From positions 124,001-188,000 of the forward strand of contig CAYYGN010000002.1 of the NCBI GenBank assembly GCA_964471595.1: 64,000 bases of DNA, read 5' to 3'. The position numbers were made by a program, and so were the translations under genes. This DNA is from JAGNXB01 sp964471595 (GTDB lineage Bacteria > Bacteroidota > Bacteroidia > Chitinophagales > Saprospiraceae). The first letter of the stretch is position 1, and each line of letters begins with the position of its first letter. Below the pieces are notes generated by a model. The model saw only the letters and a program-made list of their open reading frames with translations, was not told where the DNA came from and did no database searches. This document shows, one piece after another, positions 8,306 to 16,332 of the stretch.

Positions 8306-8973
8306 AGGTGGAAAGAGGCTCTTACTTCGGCAGGTGTTTATTTCTGATCATTGGAATCCTGGGATTGCCGACGCTGCAGGCGCAGAAATTGGATTCCGTT
8401 TCATACAGCCTTGGGTTGCTGGTAGGCCGCAATCTGGTCAGCCAGGGGTTCGACCAACTGGATCCCGTCTCCCTGGCGGAAGGGATGAAGGCGGCCCTCC
8501 AACGGCAAAGTCCATTATGGGAGGAAGAGGAGGCCAACCGAATCATCCAGATGCATGTCGACAACAAGGAGAAAAACAAGTACGCCGACCAGGTAGCCGC
8601 TGAAGAAGCCTTCTTCCGCCAAAATGCCAAACAACCGGGTGTAATCAGCCTGGCAAGTGGCCTCCAGTACCAGGTGATCCAATCCGGGACCGGACCGTCT
8701 CCCAAACCTACAGATAAAGTGACCACCCATTACCACGGGACACTAATCTCCGGGGAGGTGTTCGACAGTTCGGTAGAAAGAGGGCAACCGGCCACTTTCG
8801 AAGTGAACGCCGTAATTGACGGATGGACGGAGGCGTTGCAACTCATGAAGGTGGGAGACAAATGGCGACTGTTCGTACCCAGCTCTCTGGCCTATGGCGC
8901 TCGTGGGGTTGGTCAGAAAATCGGACCTTTCACTCCTCTCGTTTTTGAAGTGGAACTGATCTCCATCCTCTGA
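8302..8973 (+). CDS. FKBP-type peptidyl-prolyl cis-trans isomerase, exported
   Basis: A proline isomerase of the FklB/Mip type that helps fold exported proteins. The 223-residue product has an N-terminal signal or anchor (CLFLIIGILGLPTLQAQ), a helical dimerisation region (about 30-110) and a C-terminal FKBP domain (VTTHYHGTLISGEVFDSS, VIDGWTEALQLMKVGDKW, PSSLAYGARG). Its ATG overlaps the dipeptidase stop (ATGA). It converges with the hexosaminidase gene with a 42-base gap in which I see no clear terminator. Confidence 0.93.
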   Translation: MKVERGSYFGRCLFLIIGILGLPTLQAQKLDSVSYSLGLLVGRNLVSQGFDQLDPVSLAEGMKAALQRQSPLWEEEEANRIIQMHVDNKEKNKYADQVAAEEAFFRQNAKQPGVISLASGLQYQVIQSGTGPSPKPTDKVTTHYHGTLISGEVFDSSVERGQPATFEVNAVIDGWTEALQLMKVGDKWRLFVPSSLAYGARGVGQKIGPFTPLVFEVELISIL

Positions 8974-9015
8974 TCTTTACAGGCTTCACGGATACAGCGC
9001 ACCAAGGAGGGAGGT

Positions 9016-11385
9016 TCACTCCATTTCCCATTCATCCAGGAAGGTCCAGGCGGGATTTCCAGCTCCCGGCCAACCGGTGGGAATGATCCCTTTGGCACGC
9101 ACCTGCAAACGGACATAACGGCCATACCCCTCTCCGTTTATCCGGTAAGCCAACCGACCTCCCGTTAGCTCATCATTCAAGATTTCTGTGGCATCACACT
9201 GTCCCCATTTTTCAAAATGAATGCCATCAGTGCTTAACCAGACCTCCATGGATTCGGGACGGTGGATCCAGCTATGAGGCATATGGAAGGCGCCAACCTT
9301 CACGGCGTGAAAGGACAGCGGCCGCCCCAGGTCAAGATCAATGGCCACATCGGATCTCCAACCCAACCATTCCCGCCCCCCTGCCATGTCTCCGGCTTGA
9401 ATGCCGTTGACGAGATAGAATATTCCTCCGGCCTGGTAGGGATCAACAGGAGGTAAGGAGGATGAAATGGCCTTTCCGGTCGCAAGGTTGTAGTGAATGA
9501 TCTTCTGGGAAACAGGCAGTTGGTTGGCGGCAGGGTGGTTGGCGAGGAGAATGCGTGCGGTCACTTCCCCAGAGCCCGAGACTACCATCTGTTGGAAAGC
9601 AATCTGCCGGTTAGCGGTATCTCCTTCCGGGGTCCATATCATTTCGACCTGTTGATGGGTCTCTGGTGTGGTGGCACGTAGGAGCAAGGTGCCTTTAGAA
9701 GGTCCCTGGTCCGTATGAAGACTAACCTGCTGGTGGCTGCGACTCACGGTGTAACCCGAATGTTCCAGGCGCGTCAATTCTCCTTCCAGATGTTTGAGAA
9801 AGCGGTCTGCACGCCGGGTTGAAGCAGGGCTCCACAAGACTTCCGCCAATGCAATCATGCGAGGAAGAACCATGTATTCCACATGGGATTCATTAGTCAT
9901 ATATTCTGTCCAGACATTCCCCTGTGCACCCAGGATGAAACTTTCTTCCTCGGAGGTAAGTCCGGAAGGCACCGGTTCATAGTTGTATACCTTCAGCAAG
10001 GGGGTATGTCCGCCAATAGCCACAGGCTCAAAGGCCGGATCACCCTGGTAATGGTCGAAGTAACAATGGCTTCCGGGCGTCATGACCACCGCATGGCCAC
10101 TTTTTGCCGCCTTGATGCCGCCTTCGGCTCCCCTCCAACTCATTACGGCTGCCTGGGGCGGTAAGTCGCCTTCCTCCAGAATTTCGTCCCAGCCGATGAT
10201 CTTTCGCCCTCTTCGGGAGGCCATCTCATGGATCCTTCGCGTGAAATAGGCCTGGAGCTCACCTTCGTTTAGCAGTCCTTCCGTTGCCATCCGTTGTTGG
10301 CATCGCGGACACGAGTGCCATCGTATCCTGGGGCATTCATCACCACCTATATGGATGTAAGGGGATGGAAAGAGATCCATGACCTCATCAAGAACCTTTT
10401 CGAGAAAGAGGAAGGTCTCTTCCCGGGAGCAGAATACATCTTCGAAGACACCCCAACCCCGTTCTACGGAAAATGGTCCTCCGGAACAAGAATACTCCGG
10501 GTATGCTGCCAAGGCGGCGATGGCATGTCCGGGCATTTCGATTTCGGGGATAATGGTGATGCCTCTTTCAGAGGCATAAGCCACTATGTCCAAGACCTCA
10601 TCCTGGGTATAAAACCCGCCGTAATGCAACGTGTCAAATGCCATGCGTGCGTATGGTCCTTTCTGGCTGCCGTTTCGCCAGGCCCCAATTTCCGTGAGTT
10701 TGGGAAAAGACTTGATTTCCAGACGCCAGCCCTGGTCATCCGTCAAGTGCCAGTGAAAAGTGTTGAACTTGTATCGGGCCAGCAAATCAAGGTAGCGCTT
10801 AATGAAAGTCACCGGAAAGAAATGGCGGCTGACATCCAGGTGCATGCCCCGGTATGAAAATCGTGGATGATCGGCAATGCGGAGCCGCGGATAGGTACCA
10901 TCCGCCTGTCGCAATTGTGCAAGCGTGCGCAAACCGTGGAGAAAACCTGTGCTGCAGGAAGCCATAATGCTGATGTCCCGGGCTTCAATCAACAGTTGGT
11001 AGAATTCCTGTTGTTGGATGGATACCGTGTCCAGGAAAAGATGGATGGTCCCTAAAACTCCGGGAGTACCCGATGGCAAGGGGCTCGAATCGGGTCTAAT
11101 ATCTTCCGATAGCCTGGGCAGGAAACGAACGGATTCCGGTGACCACGCCCATCGGGTAGCGGTTGTCTGTCCGCCTTCCAACGAGCAACTGGCCGGGAAT
11201 GGAAATAACGGCAGATCACAACCTTCAGGGATTTGGGCGTTGCCAGGGATCAGGTACACATGCCACAGTAGGATGACCACGGCAGTGATTGTCCGGCCAT
11301 GGTTCACAGGATTCAGGCCAGTTAGTTTGTCGGGTTGAATGAGCGGGATTGTTCCGGTAATCTGTTGCACGGTATTTTGATTCAT
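9016..11385 (-). CDS. Beta-N-acetylhexosaminidase, GH20, exported
   Basis: Removes terminal beta-linked GlcNAc/GalNAc from glycans or chitin oligomers. The 789-residue protein has an N-terminal membrane or signal segment (ITAVVILLWHVYLIPGNAQ), an N-terminal GH20b-like domain, the GH20 barrel (FSYRGMHLDVSRHFF, FHWHLTDDQGWRLE) with the catalytic Asp-Glu pair in HIGGDECPR (about D349/E350), and a C-terminal beta domain that looks like a discoidin/F5-8C module (SMEVWLSTDGIHFEKWG). The start at 11385 forms an ATGA overlap with the upstream transporter gene; an in-frame extension further upstream would overlap that gene. Confidence 0.93.
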   Translation of the reverse strand: MNQNTVQQITGTIPLIQPDKLTGLNPVNHGRTITAVVILLWHVYLIPGNAQIPEGCDLPLFPFPASCSLEGGQTTATRWAWSPESVRFLPRLSEDIRPDSSPLPSGTPGVLGTIHLFLDTVSIQQQEFYQLLIEARDISIMASCSTGFLHGLRTLAQLRQADGTYPRLRIADHPRFSYRGMHLDVSRHFFPVTFIKRYLDLLARYKFNTFHWHLTDDQGWRLEIKSFPKLTEIGAWRNGSQKGPYARMAFDTLHYGGFYTQDEVLDIVAYASERGITIIPEIEMPGHAIAALAAYPEYSCSGGPFSVERGWGVFEDVFCSREETFLFLEKVLDEVMDLFPSPYIHIGGDECPRIRWHSCPRCQQRMATEGLLNEGELQAYFTRRIHEMASRRGRKIIGWDEILEEGDLPPQAAVMSWRGAEGGIKAAKSGHAVVMTPGSHCYFDHYQGDPAFEPVAIGGHTPLLKVYNYEPVPSGLTSEEESFILGAQGNVWTEYMTNESHVEYMVLPRMIALAEVLWSPASTRRADRFLKHLEGELTRLEHSGYTVSRSHQQVSLHTDQGPSKGTLLLRATTPETHQQVEMIWTPEGDTANRQIAFQQMVVSGSGEVTARILLANHPAANQLPVSQKIIHYNLATGKAISSSLPPVDPYQAGGIFYLVNGIQAGDMAGGREWLGWRSDVAIDLDLGRPLSFHAVKVGAFHMPHSWIHRPESMEVWLSTDGIHFEKWGQCDATEILNDELTGGRLAYRINGEGYGRYVRLQVRAKGIIPTGWPGAGNPAWTFLDEWEME

Positions 11386-12806
11386 GCAGGATTTGGGGAG
11401 GTTGAAGCTGATGGATCGGCATCCTGCTCCTGGAGGATCCGTTTTACTTTCCACGCATAGAAGGCCAAAAAGCCGAAGCATAGGACCGGAATCCAATAGC
11501 TGGTGCGGATTCCTGTCAGGTCAGCCAGAAAACCCTGTACAGGAGGAAGTATGGCTCCTCCCAGGATCATCATGACCAAAAGGGCGGATCCTTGATTGGT
11601 ATAGATGCCGAGGCCCGTGATGGACAAGGTAAATATGCAAGGCCACATGATGGAGCAAAACAGACCCCCCGAAATGAAGGCATACAAGGCGGCCTTCCCC
11701 TCCATCAGCATGCCGGCGGTCGTCACCAGCATACCGGCCAGAGCGAAGACCAGTAGGGTACGAGCCGGATGATCGCCTACGATGAAAAATCCGGCGGTGG
11801 CCAGAAGAATGTAAGGCCAATATCCGATCAGATCATCCATTGGGCTGCCCTTCACAAAGTGCACGGCCAGAATCACACCATAGGCCACCAATGGAACCAG
11901 GACGGTCAATAACCGACGCAGACCCGCTCCAGGATTGAAAACCCCGATGGCACCGGTCCAGCGTCCTATCATGAGGCTGCCCCAATACAAACTGATATAA
12001 TGAACTGACTGGGTGTGATCCATCCCCAGGATGGCGGGATCAGCCATCAATGCGGGCATGTTGCTTTGAATACTGACCTCAACGCCAACATAGACAAATA
12101 TGGCGGCCATTCCCCATACAAGTTGCGGAAATTTCAAAGCGCCAAGGTCCTTTTGCATTTGTCCGGCACGTGTGATTTTGGGCAAACCTGAGACGCCGAG
12201 CAAGATGGCAAGCAAAACCAGACATCCGGCCAATGCCAGATATGGAGAATGGACGACCTCCAATCCGGATGGTCCGTTATTGTCCAGGTCGCCAAACAAT
12301 GCCCAACTCAACAACAGGGGACCGGTCATGGTGCCAAACGAGTTGACACCCTGTGCCATATTCATCCTTTGCGAAGCAGTGGCAGGATCACCAATGGCGA
12401 TCATGTAGGGGTTGGCAACTATCTGTTGAAGGGTGAATCCAAGCCCAATGACGCCCAATGCCAGAAGGAGGAATCCAAACGATCCAGCCATGGCTGCAGG
12501 TATGAATAGCAAGGCACCCGTTGCGGAGATCAAAAATCCCCCCACGAGTCCTTTTTTGTATCCCAGGCGGTTGAGAAAGTCTCCACGCTGGACAGATGCC
12601 AGAAAATAAAACAAGGATCCAAAGAAATATGCGGCATAGAAGGCGAGGTCAACCAACTGGGATTGCCATTGGGCCAGAGCAAAATTTTCCTTGAAAAAGG
12701 GGATCAGGACCGTGTTGGAGGCCGCGACAAACCCCCAGAAGTAGAATACCGTCGTCAAAACAATCAACGCATAGTTGTTGGGACTTCTGTAGGGTTTTGC
12801 CGGCAT
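11382..12806 (-). CDS. Sugar:proton symporter, FucP/NagP-type MFS transporter
   Basis: An inner-membrane transporter of 474 residues with 12 predicted helices. The N-terminal half carries FucP-family marks (YFWGFVAASNTVLIPFFKE, GFTLQQIVANPYM, QGVNSFGTMTGPLLL). In Bacteroidota, members beside hexosaminidases usually import N-acetylglucosamine (NagP). The translationally coupled GH20 gene makes that the best guess here. A weak -7-like TATCTTTC lies at about 12826-12833 on the minus strand. Fucose or glucose uptake cannot be excluded from sequence alone. Confidence 0.85.
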   Translation of the reverse strand: MPAKPYRSPNNYALIVLTTVFYFWGFVAASNTVLIPFFKENFALAQWQSQLVDLAFYAAYFFGSLFYFLASVQRGDFLNRLGYKKGLVGGFLISATGALLFIPAAMAGSFGFLLLALGVIGLGFTLQQIVANPYMIAIGDPATASQRMNMAQGVNSFGTMTGPLLLSWALFGDLDNNGPSGLEVVHSPYLALAGCLVLLAILLGVSGLPKITRAGQMQKDLGALKFPQLVWGMAAIFVYVGVEVSIQSNMPALMADPAILGMDHTQSVHYISLYWGSLMIGRWTGAIGVFNPGAGLRRLLTVLVPLVAYGVILAVHFVKGSPMDDLIGYWPYILLATAGFFIVGDHPARTLLVFALAGMLVTTAGMLMEGKAALYAFISGGLFCSIMWPCIFTLSITGLGIYTNQGSALLVMMILGGAILPPVQGFLADLTGIRTSYWIPVLCFGFLAFYAWKVKRILQEQDADPSASTSPNPA

Positions 12807-12899
12807 GGATGGGACTTGAATGAGGAAAGATAAGCAGGTTGGCCAGGATGGAATGTAAAATAAATGTTTTTAAGGCACCGTTAAAGAAACAATTTGTTT

Positions 12900-12907
12900 T
12901 ATATTTG
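12900..12907 (+). promoter_or_regulatory. -7 box of the radical SAM gene
   Basis: TATATTTG, a full match to TAnnTTTG, four bases before the ATG at 12912. The upstream 50 bases are AT-rich, but no -33 TTTG at standard spacing is visible. Confidence 0.55.
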
Positions 12908-12911
12908 TACG

Positions 12912-13976
12912 ATGGAAAAGCAAGTTACAGCCCTGAAGGGAAGGGGGTCAAGGATCAACCCGGTTTCCCGTTTCGAGGCCATAAACAGAGGCGTGCGGCC
13001 TGTGGATCCCCATTCAGCCACAAAATACCTGCCCGTACATGCCAGGAGTTTGATCAACAAGGTGGATAGTCCCGATATAGGATTAGGATTTTCCCTCAAT
13101 CCATACCAGGGATGTGAACACGGTTGCATCTACTGCTATGCGCGCAATACGCATCCATATTGGGGTTACAGTGCCGGGCTGGACTTTGAGAGAAATATTC
13201 TGGTCAAACTGGATGCACCCAGGTTATTCGAAGAACACATCCGCAAGCCCTCCTGGAAGGCTGCACCTGTCATGTTGTCCGGGAATACGGACTGCTACCA
13301 GCCTGCCGAGCAAAAGTACGAGCTCACCAGACGAATACTGCAATTGTGCTGGAAATACCGTCACCCGGTCAGTATCATCACCAAAAACGCCTTGATTCTC
13401 CGCGACCTGGACATCCTGAAAGACCTCGCCAGTCATAATCTGGTTCATGTGGCCATTTCCGTGACCACGTTGGATCGGGAAGTTCATCAGGTGTTGGAGC
13501 CCAGAACGGCGACCCCGGCCCGTAGATTGGAGACCATAAGAACACTCACAGAGGCAGGAGTCCCCGTCATGGTCATGATGGCACCCATCATTCCGGCCAT
13601 CAACGATAGGGAAATTCTTTCAGTGGCCAAAGCCGTGGCACGGCATGGCGCCCAGTATTTTCAACACATGGTTGTCAGACTGAATGGGGATTTGCCGGAA
13701 ATTTTTGAAGATTGGTTGGATACATGGTTTCCGGACAGGAAACAAAAAGTACTGGCTGGGATCAAATCGTTACATGCCGGACATTTAGGGAGCCATGTAT
13801 TTCGGAAAAGAATGAAAGGAGAAGGCGATTTGGCCCATCTCTATGCGCAACAGGCCGCGCTGGCAAGGAGAAAGTTTGAAATGGATCGGCCACTGCCAAT
13901 CCTGAATACCGAAATCCATGCGGGTTATAAAACCGGCCAGATGGACCTTTTTCAGGCCATGGGTTTGCTTGGATAG
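12912..13976 (+). CDS. PA0069-family radical SAM protein
   Basis: A 354-residue radical SAM enzyme of the PA0069 group, distantly like spore photoproduct lyase; its reaction is not known. The iron-sulfur cluster motif CEHGCIYCYAR (CxxxCxxC, about residues 72-79) is complete and is preceded by the family N-terminal block KGRGSRINPVSRF. The start at 12912 is fixed by that block. The next gene, an SRAP protein, is convergent. Both families are sometimes linked to DNA damage handling, but the link here is only proximity. Confidence 0.88.
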   Translation: MEKQVTALKGRGSRINPVSRFEAINRGVRPVDPHSATKYLPVHARSLINKVDSPDIGLGFSLNPYQGCEHGCIYCYARNTHPYWGYSAGLDFERNILVKLDAPRLFEEHIRKPSWKAAPVMLSGNTDCYQPAEQKYELTRRILQLCWKYRHPVSIITKNALILRDLDILKDLASHNLVHVAISVTTLDREVHQVLEPRTATPARRLETIRTLTEAGVPVMVMMAPIIPAINDREILSVAKAVARHGAQYFQHMVVRLNGDLPEIFEDWLDTWFPDRKQKVLAGIKSLHAGHLGSHVFRKRMKGEGDLAHLYAQQAALARRKFEMDRPLPILNTEIHAGYKTGQMDLFQAMGLLG

Positions 13977-14083
13977 TCATAAACTGCTTTTTTTGAAACA
14001 AGAATGGCCATGATCATGTACCGCCTTCACCGGCTCGGACCTCCTCATCCCTCGTCAGAAGGGTCGTACGCTGATCTTCAGGT

Positions 14084-14779
14084 TCAAACTTTCAAAGCCG
14101 GCCCAATGGGTACAACCAGGTCTGGGTCATTTTCCCGCACATTGCCAATTCTTGATCCGATCGGCCATGCCAGCAACCATTCATCCGGGCAGGGCACAAG
14201 GAGGGAGGCAAGCTCTGTGGGCGTTACGTCATTGGACAACCACAGCCTTTCGGTCTCCGGTAAAAGAATAGCAGGCATCCGGTCATGGATTTGGGCCATG
14301 ATATCATTAGGGGCAATGGTGATCAGGGTAAAGGAGTGGATCAATGCTCCTTGATGTGATTTCCATACCTCCCAAAGTCCCGCTACAGTGAAAATGTCTC
14401 CATCATTCACGCGGATGTGGTAAGGTTGTTTGGTGCCATCCGGCAGGCGCTTCCATTCATAATAACCGTCAAAGGGTACAAGGCATCGCCTTTTGCGAAA
14501 GGCTTCGCGAAAGGCGGGTTTGTCGGCAACGGTTTCGGCACGGGCATTTATGAGCTTCAAACCCGTTTTTTCATCCTTTGCCCAAAAAGGAATGAGCCCC
14601 CACCTGAAGAATTGCAGATGGTCAGGATCCTCATTGGTCAAAACGGGATGCCAATGAGTAGGGGCAACATTGAAATTGGGGAGTGGATTGTACCGGGCAA
14701 TGTCCTCCTGATAAAAACTCGCGTTAAACCTTTGTTCCAGTTCCTTTTCCTGCTTGGTAAGGGAAGCACGACCACACAT
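14084..14779 (-). CDS. SRAP-domain protein (YedK/HMCES type)
   Basis: Forms a covalent thiazolidine crosslink with abasic sites in single-stranded DNA and so shields them. The catalytic Cys must follow the initiator Met. I therefore set the start at ATG 14779, giving MCGRASLT and 231 residues, although an upstream in-frame start exists. Other active-site marks are NARAETV (Glu) and IHDRMPAIL (His). It is a single gene, convergent with the radical SAM gene. A 13-base palindrome lies 16 bases upstream of the ATG. Confidence 0.93.
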   Translation of the reverse strand: MCGRASLTKQEKELEQRFNASFYQEDIARYNPLPNFNVAPTHWHPVLTNEDPDHLQFFRWGLIPFWAKDEKTGLKLINARAETVADKPAFREAFRKRRCLVPFDGYYEWKRLPDGTKQPYHIRVNDGDIFTVAGLWEVWKSHQGALIHSFTLITIAPNDIMAQIHDRMPAILLPETERLWLSNDVTPTELASLLVPCPDEWLLAWPIGSRIGNVRENDPDLVVPIGPALKV

Positions 14780-14794
14780 ATAGGATTTGTTTTG

Positions 14795-14807
14795 GTCCTT
14801 AAAGGAC
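14795..14807. promoter_or_regulatory. Palindrome upstream of the SRAP gene
   Basis: GTCCTTAAAGGAC, two perfect 6-base arms around one A, lies 16 bases before the SRAP ATG. It could be a repressor site. No TAnnTTTG box is seen here, so the promoter remains unlocated. Confidence 0.3.
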
Positions 14808-14937
14808 ACACTGACAAATGGTTAGGGGCGCAGATCACACGGAGCTGCCAAGGTAGGGAATGCCTTTTCACCCATGTTAGGTACCTGCAAGGCTCAGGTT
14901 GATGGGTACTTCAGGATGAAAGGAAGGAGAATCCAGG

Positions 14938-16224
14938 TCAATGGGTGGCCAATTCGCTGATGGCGTTGACCAGGAGATCCAGATCCTTCAAACTGGTGTA
15001 AACATGAGGTGTAATCCTTACCCCTTTTATATTCTCCCATTCAATGGCTACGGTGTGGATTCGGTATCGCGAGAAAAGAAACTCGGCCACCTGGGAAGGA
15101 CTTTTCCCTTCCATTTGTAAAAGGGCTATGGCTCCCGACCACCCGGGATCCAAAGGAGACCCAATGGATACTCCGGGAATCTGCAGCGCTCTGGATGTCC
15201 AATAGTCCTTCAGATGCCACAATCTTTTTGCCTTGCGGGATGAGCCAATCATTTCTTCGAAATCGATGGCCTCACCAATCGCATGTTCGATGGGCAGGCT
15301 GCGAGTCCCCAGAGACTCGAATTTCCGGATGTCATCACTATCTGGTTGCGGTGCCGCCATGAGCGGCCAAATGCCGGAAATTTTGTCCTTTTTGATCCAG
15401 AGCATACCGCTGCCAAAAGGAGCACAGAGCCATTTGTGCAAGCTGGTGCCGTAGTAATCTGCTCCGAGATCAGGGATGCGGTACTCCAAATGAGCAAAGG
15501 AATGGGCCGCATCAATCAAGACTTCAATGCCCCGTTCATGAGCGGCATCGGCAATTCGTCGGGCAGGAATTACCTGTCCGTTCCAATTGATGACATGGGT
15601 GATTTGAACAAGCCTGGTTTTGGAAGTAAAGGCTTTCGCATAGGTATTGAAGAGATAGTCCTCATCCTGGGATGGCAGCTCGAGGTTGACCCATTTGAGG
15701 ACGATCCCATCCCTTTTTTCCCGCTGTTTCCAGGCATTGATCATATTGGGATAATCCTGACGGGCGAGGACAACTTCATCCCCAGCCTTGAGGGGCAATC
15801 CGAAAATGACGGTCTCGAGTGCCTCCGAGCTGTTTCGATTGATGGCTATCTCATCGGGGTCACATCCGGCCAAACCGGCCAACCGGCGACGCAAGGGCTC
15901 GCGGCCTTGATCCAGAATTTGCCACATGTAATAGGTAGGTCCCTCGTTACACATCTCGTAAAACCGGATCATGGCCTTTTGGACAGGAATTGGTTGGGGA
16001 CTGACACCTCCATTATTGAGGTTCAGGATCTGGGGTGAGGTGGTGTAGGCTTGTCTGACCTGAGACCAGAATGTTTCGTCCTGTGGTCCTCCCTCGTTCT
16101 TGCGGAGATAATCCCTGATCCCGTACGAGAGATCCAGCCACTCTTCATGGGCCATGAGTGGCCCCAGACTCAGGGCACCCAACGCAGTTGCGGACTGTCG
16201 TAGAAACTGGCGGCGATGGGTCAT
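14938..16224 (-). CDS. Class V aminotransferase-like PLP enzyme with Tat signal
   Basis: A fold-type I PLP protein of 428 residues in the isopenicillin-N-epimerase/cysteine-desulfurase-like group. The N terminus MTHRRQFLRQSATALGALSL looks like a twin-arginine signal, so the folded enzyme is probably exported. PLP residues include NRNSSEALETV (phosphate), IDAAHSFAHLEY (Asp, His) and the Schiff-base Lys in TSLHKWLCAPFGSG. Substrate unknown; relatives act on amino acids or as racemases. The promoter at 16247-16254 supports this start. It is a single gene. Confidence 0.85.
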   Translation of the reverse strand: MTHRRQFLRQSATALGALSLGPLMAHEEWLDLSYGIRDYLRKNEGGPQDETFWSQVRQAYTTSPQILNLNNGGVSPQPIPVQKAMIRFYEMCNEGPTYYMWQILDQGREPLRRRLAGLAGCDPDEIAINRNSSEALETVIFGLPLKAGDEVVLARQDYPNMINAWKQREKRDGIVLKWVNLELPSQDEDYLFNTYAKAFTSKTRLVQITHVINWNGQVIPARRIADAAHERGIEVLIDAAHSFAHLEYRIPDLGADYYGTSLHKWLCAPFGSGMLWIKKDKISGIWPLMAAPQPDSDDIRKFESLGTRSLPIEHAIGEAIDFEEMIGSSRKAKRLWHLKDYWTSRALQIPGVSIGSPLDPGWSGAIALLQMEGKSPSQVAEFLFSRYRIHTVAIEWENIKGVRITPHVYTSLKDLDLLVNAISELATH

Positions 16225-16246
16225 AGGCTTGGGTGTATATAGTGAT

Positions 16247-16254
16247 CAAATGTA
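16247..16254 (-). promoter_or_regulatory. -7 box of the exported aminotransferase-like gene
   Basis: TACATTTG on the minus strand, 22 bases before the ATG at 16224. No convincing -33 element. Confidence 0.5.
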
Positions 16255-16332
16255 ACCATCCACTCGAATATCCCGGCTCCGAAGGCTCAATAGACATCCG
16301 GCTGTATCTTGCGCCCGGCAATAGCGACCATT

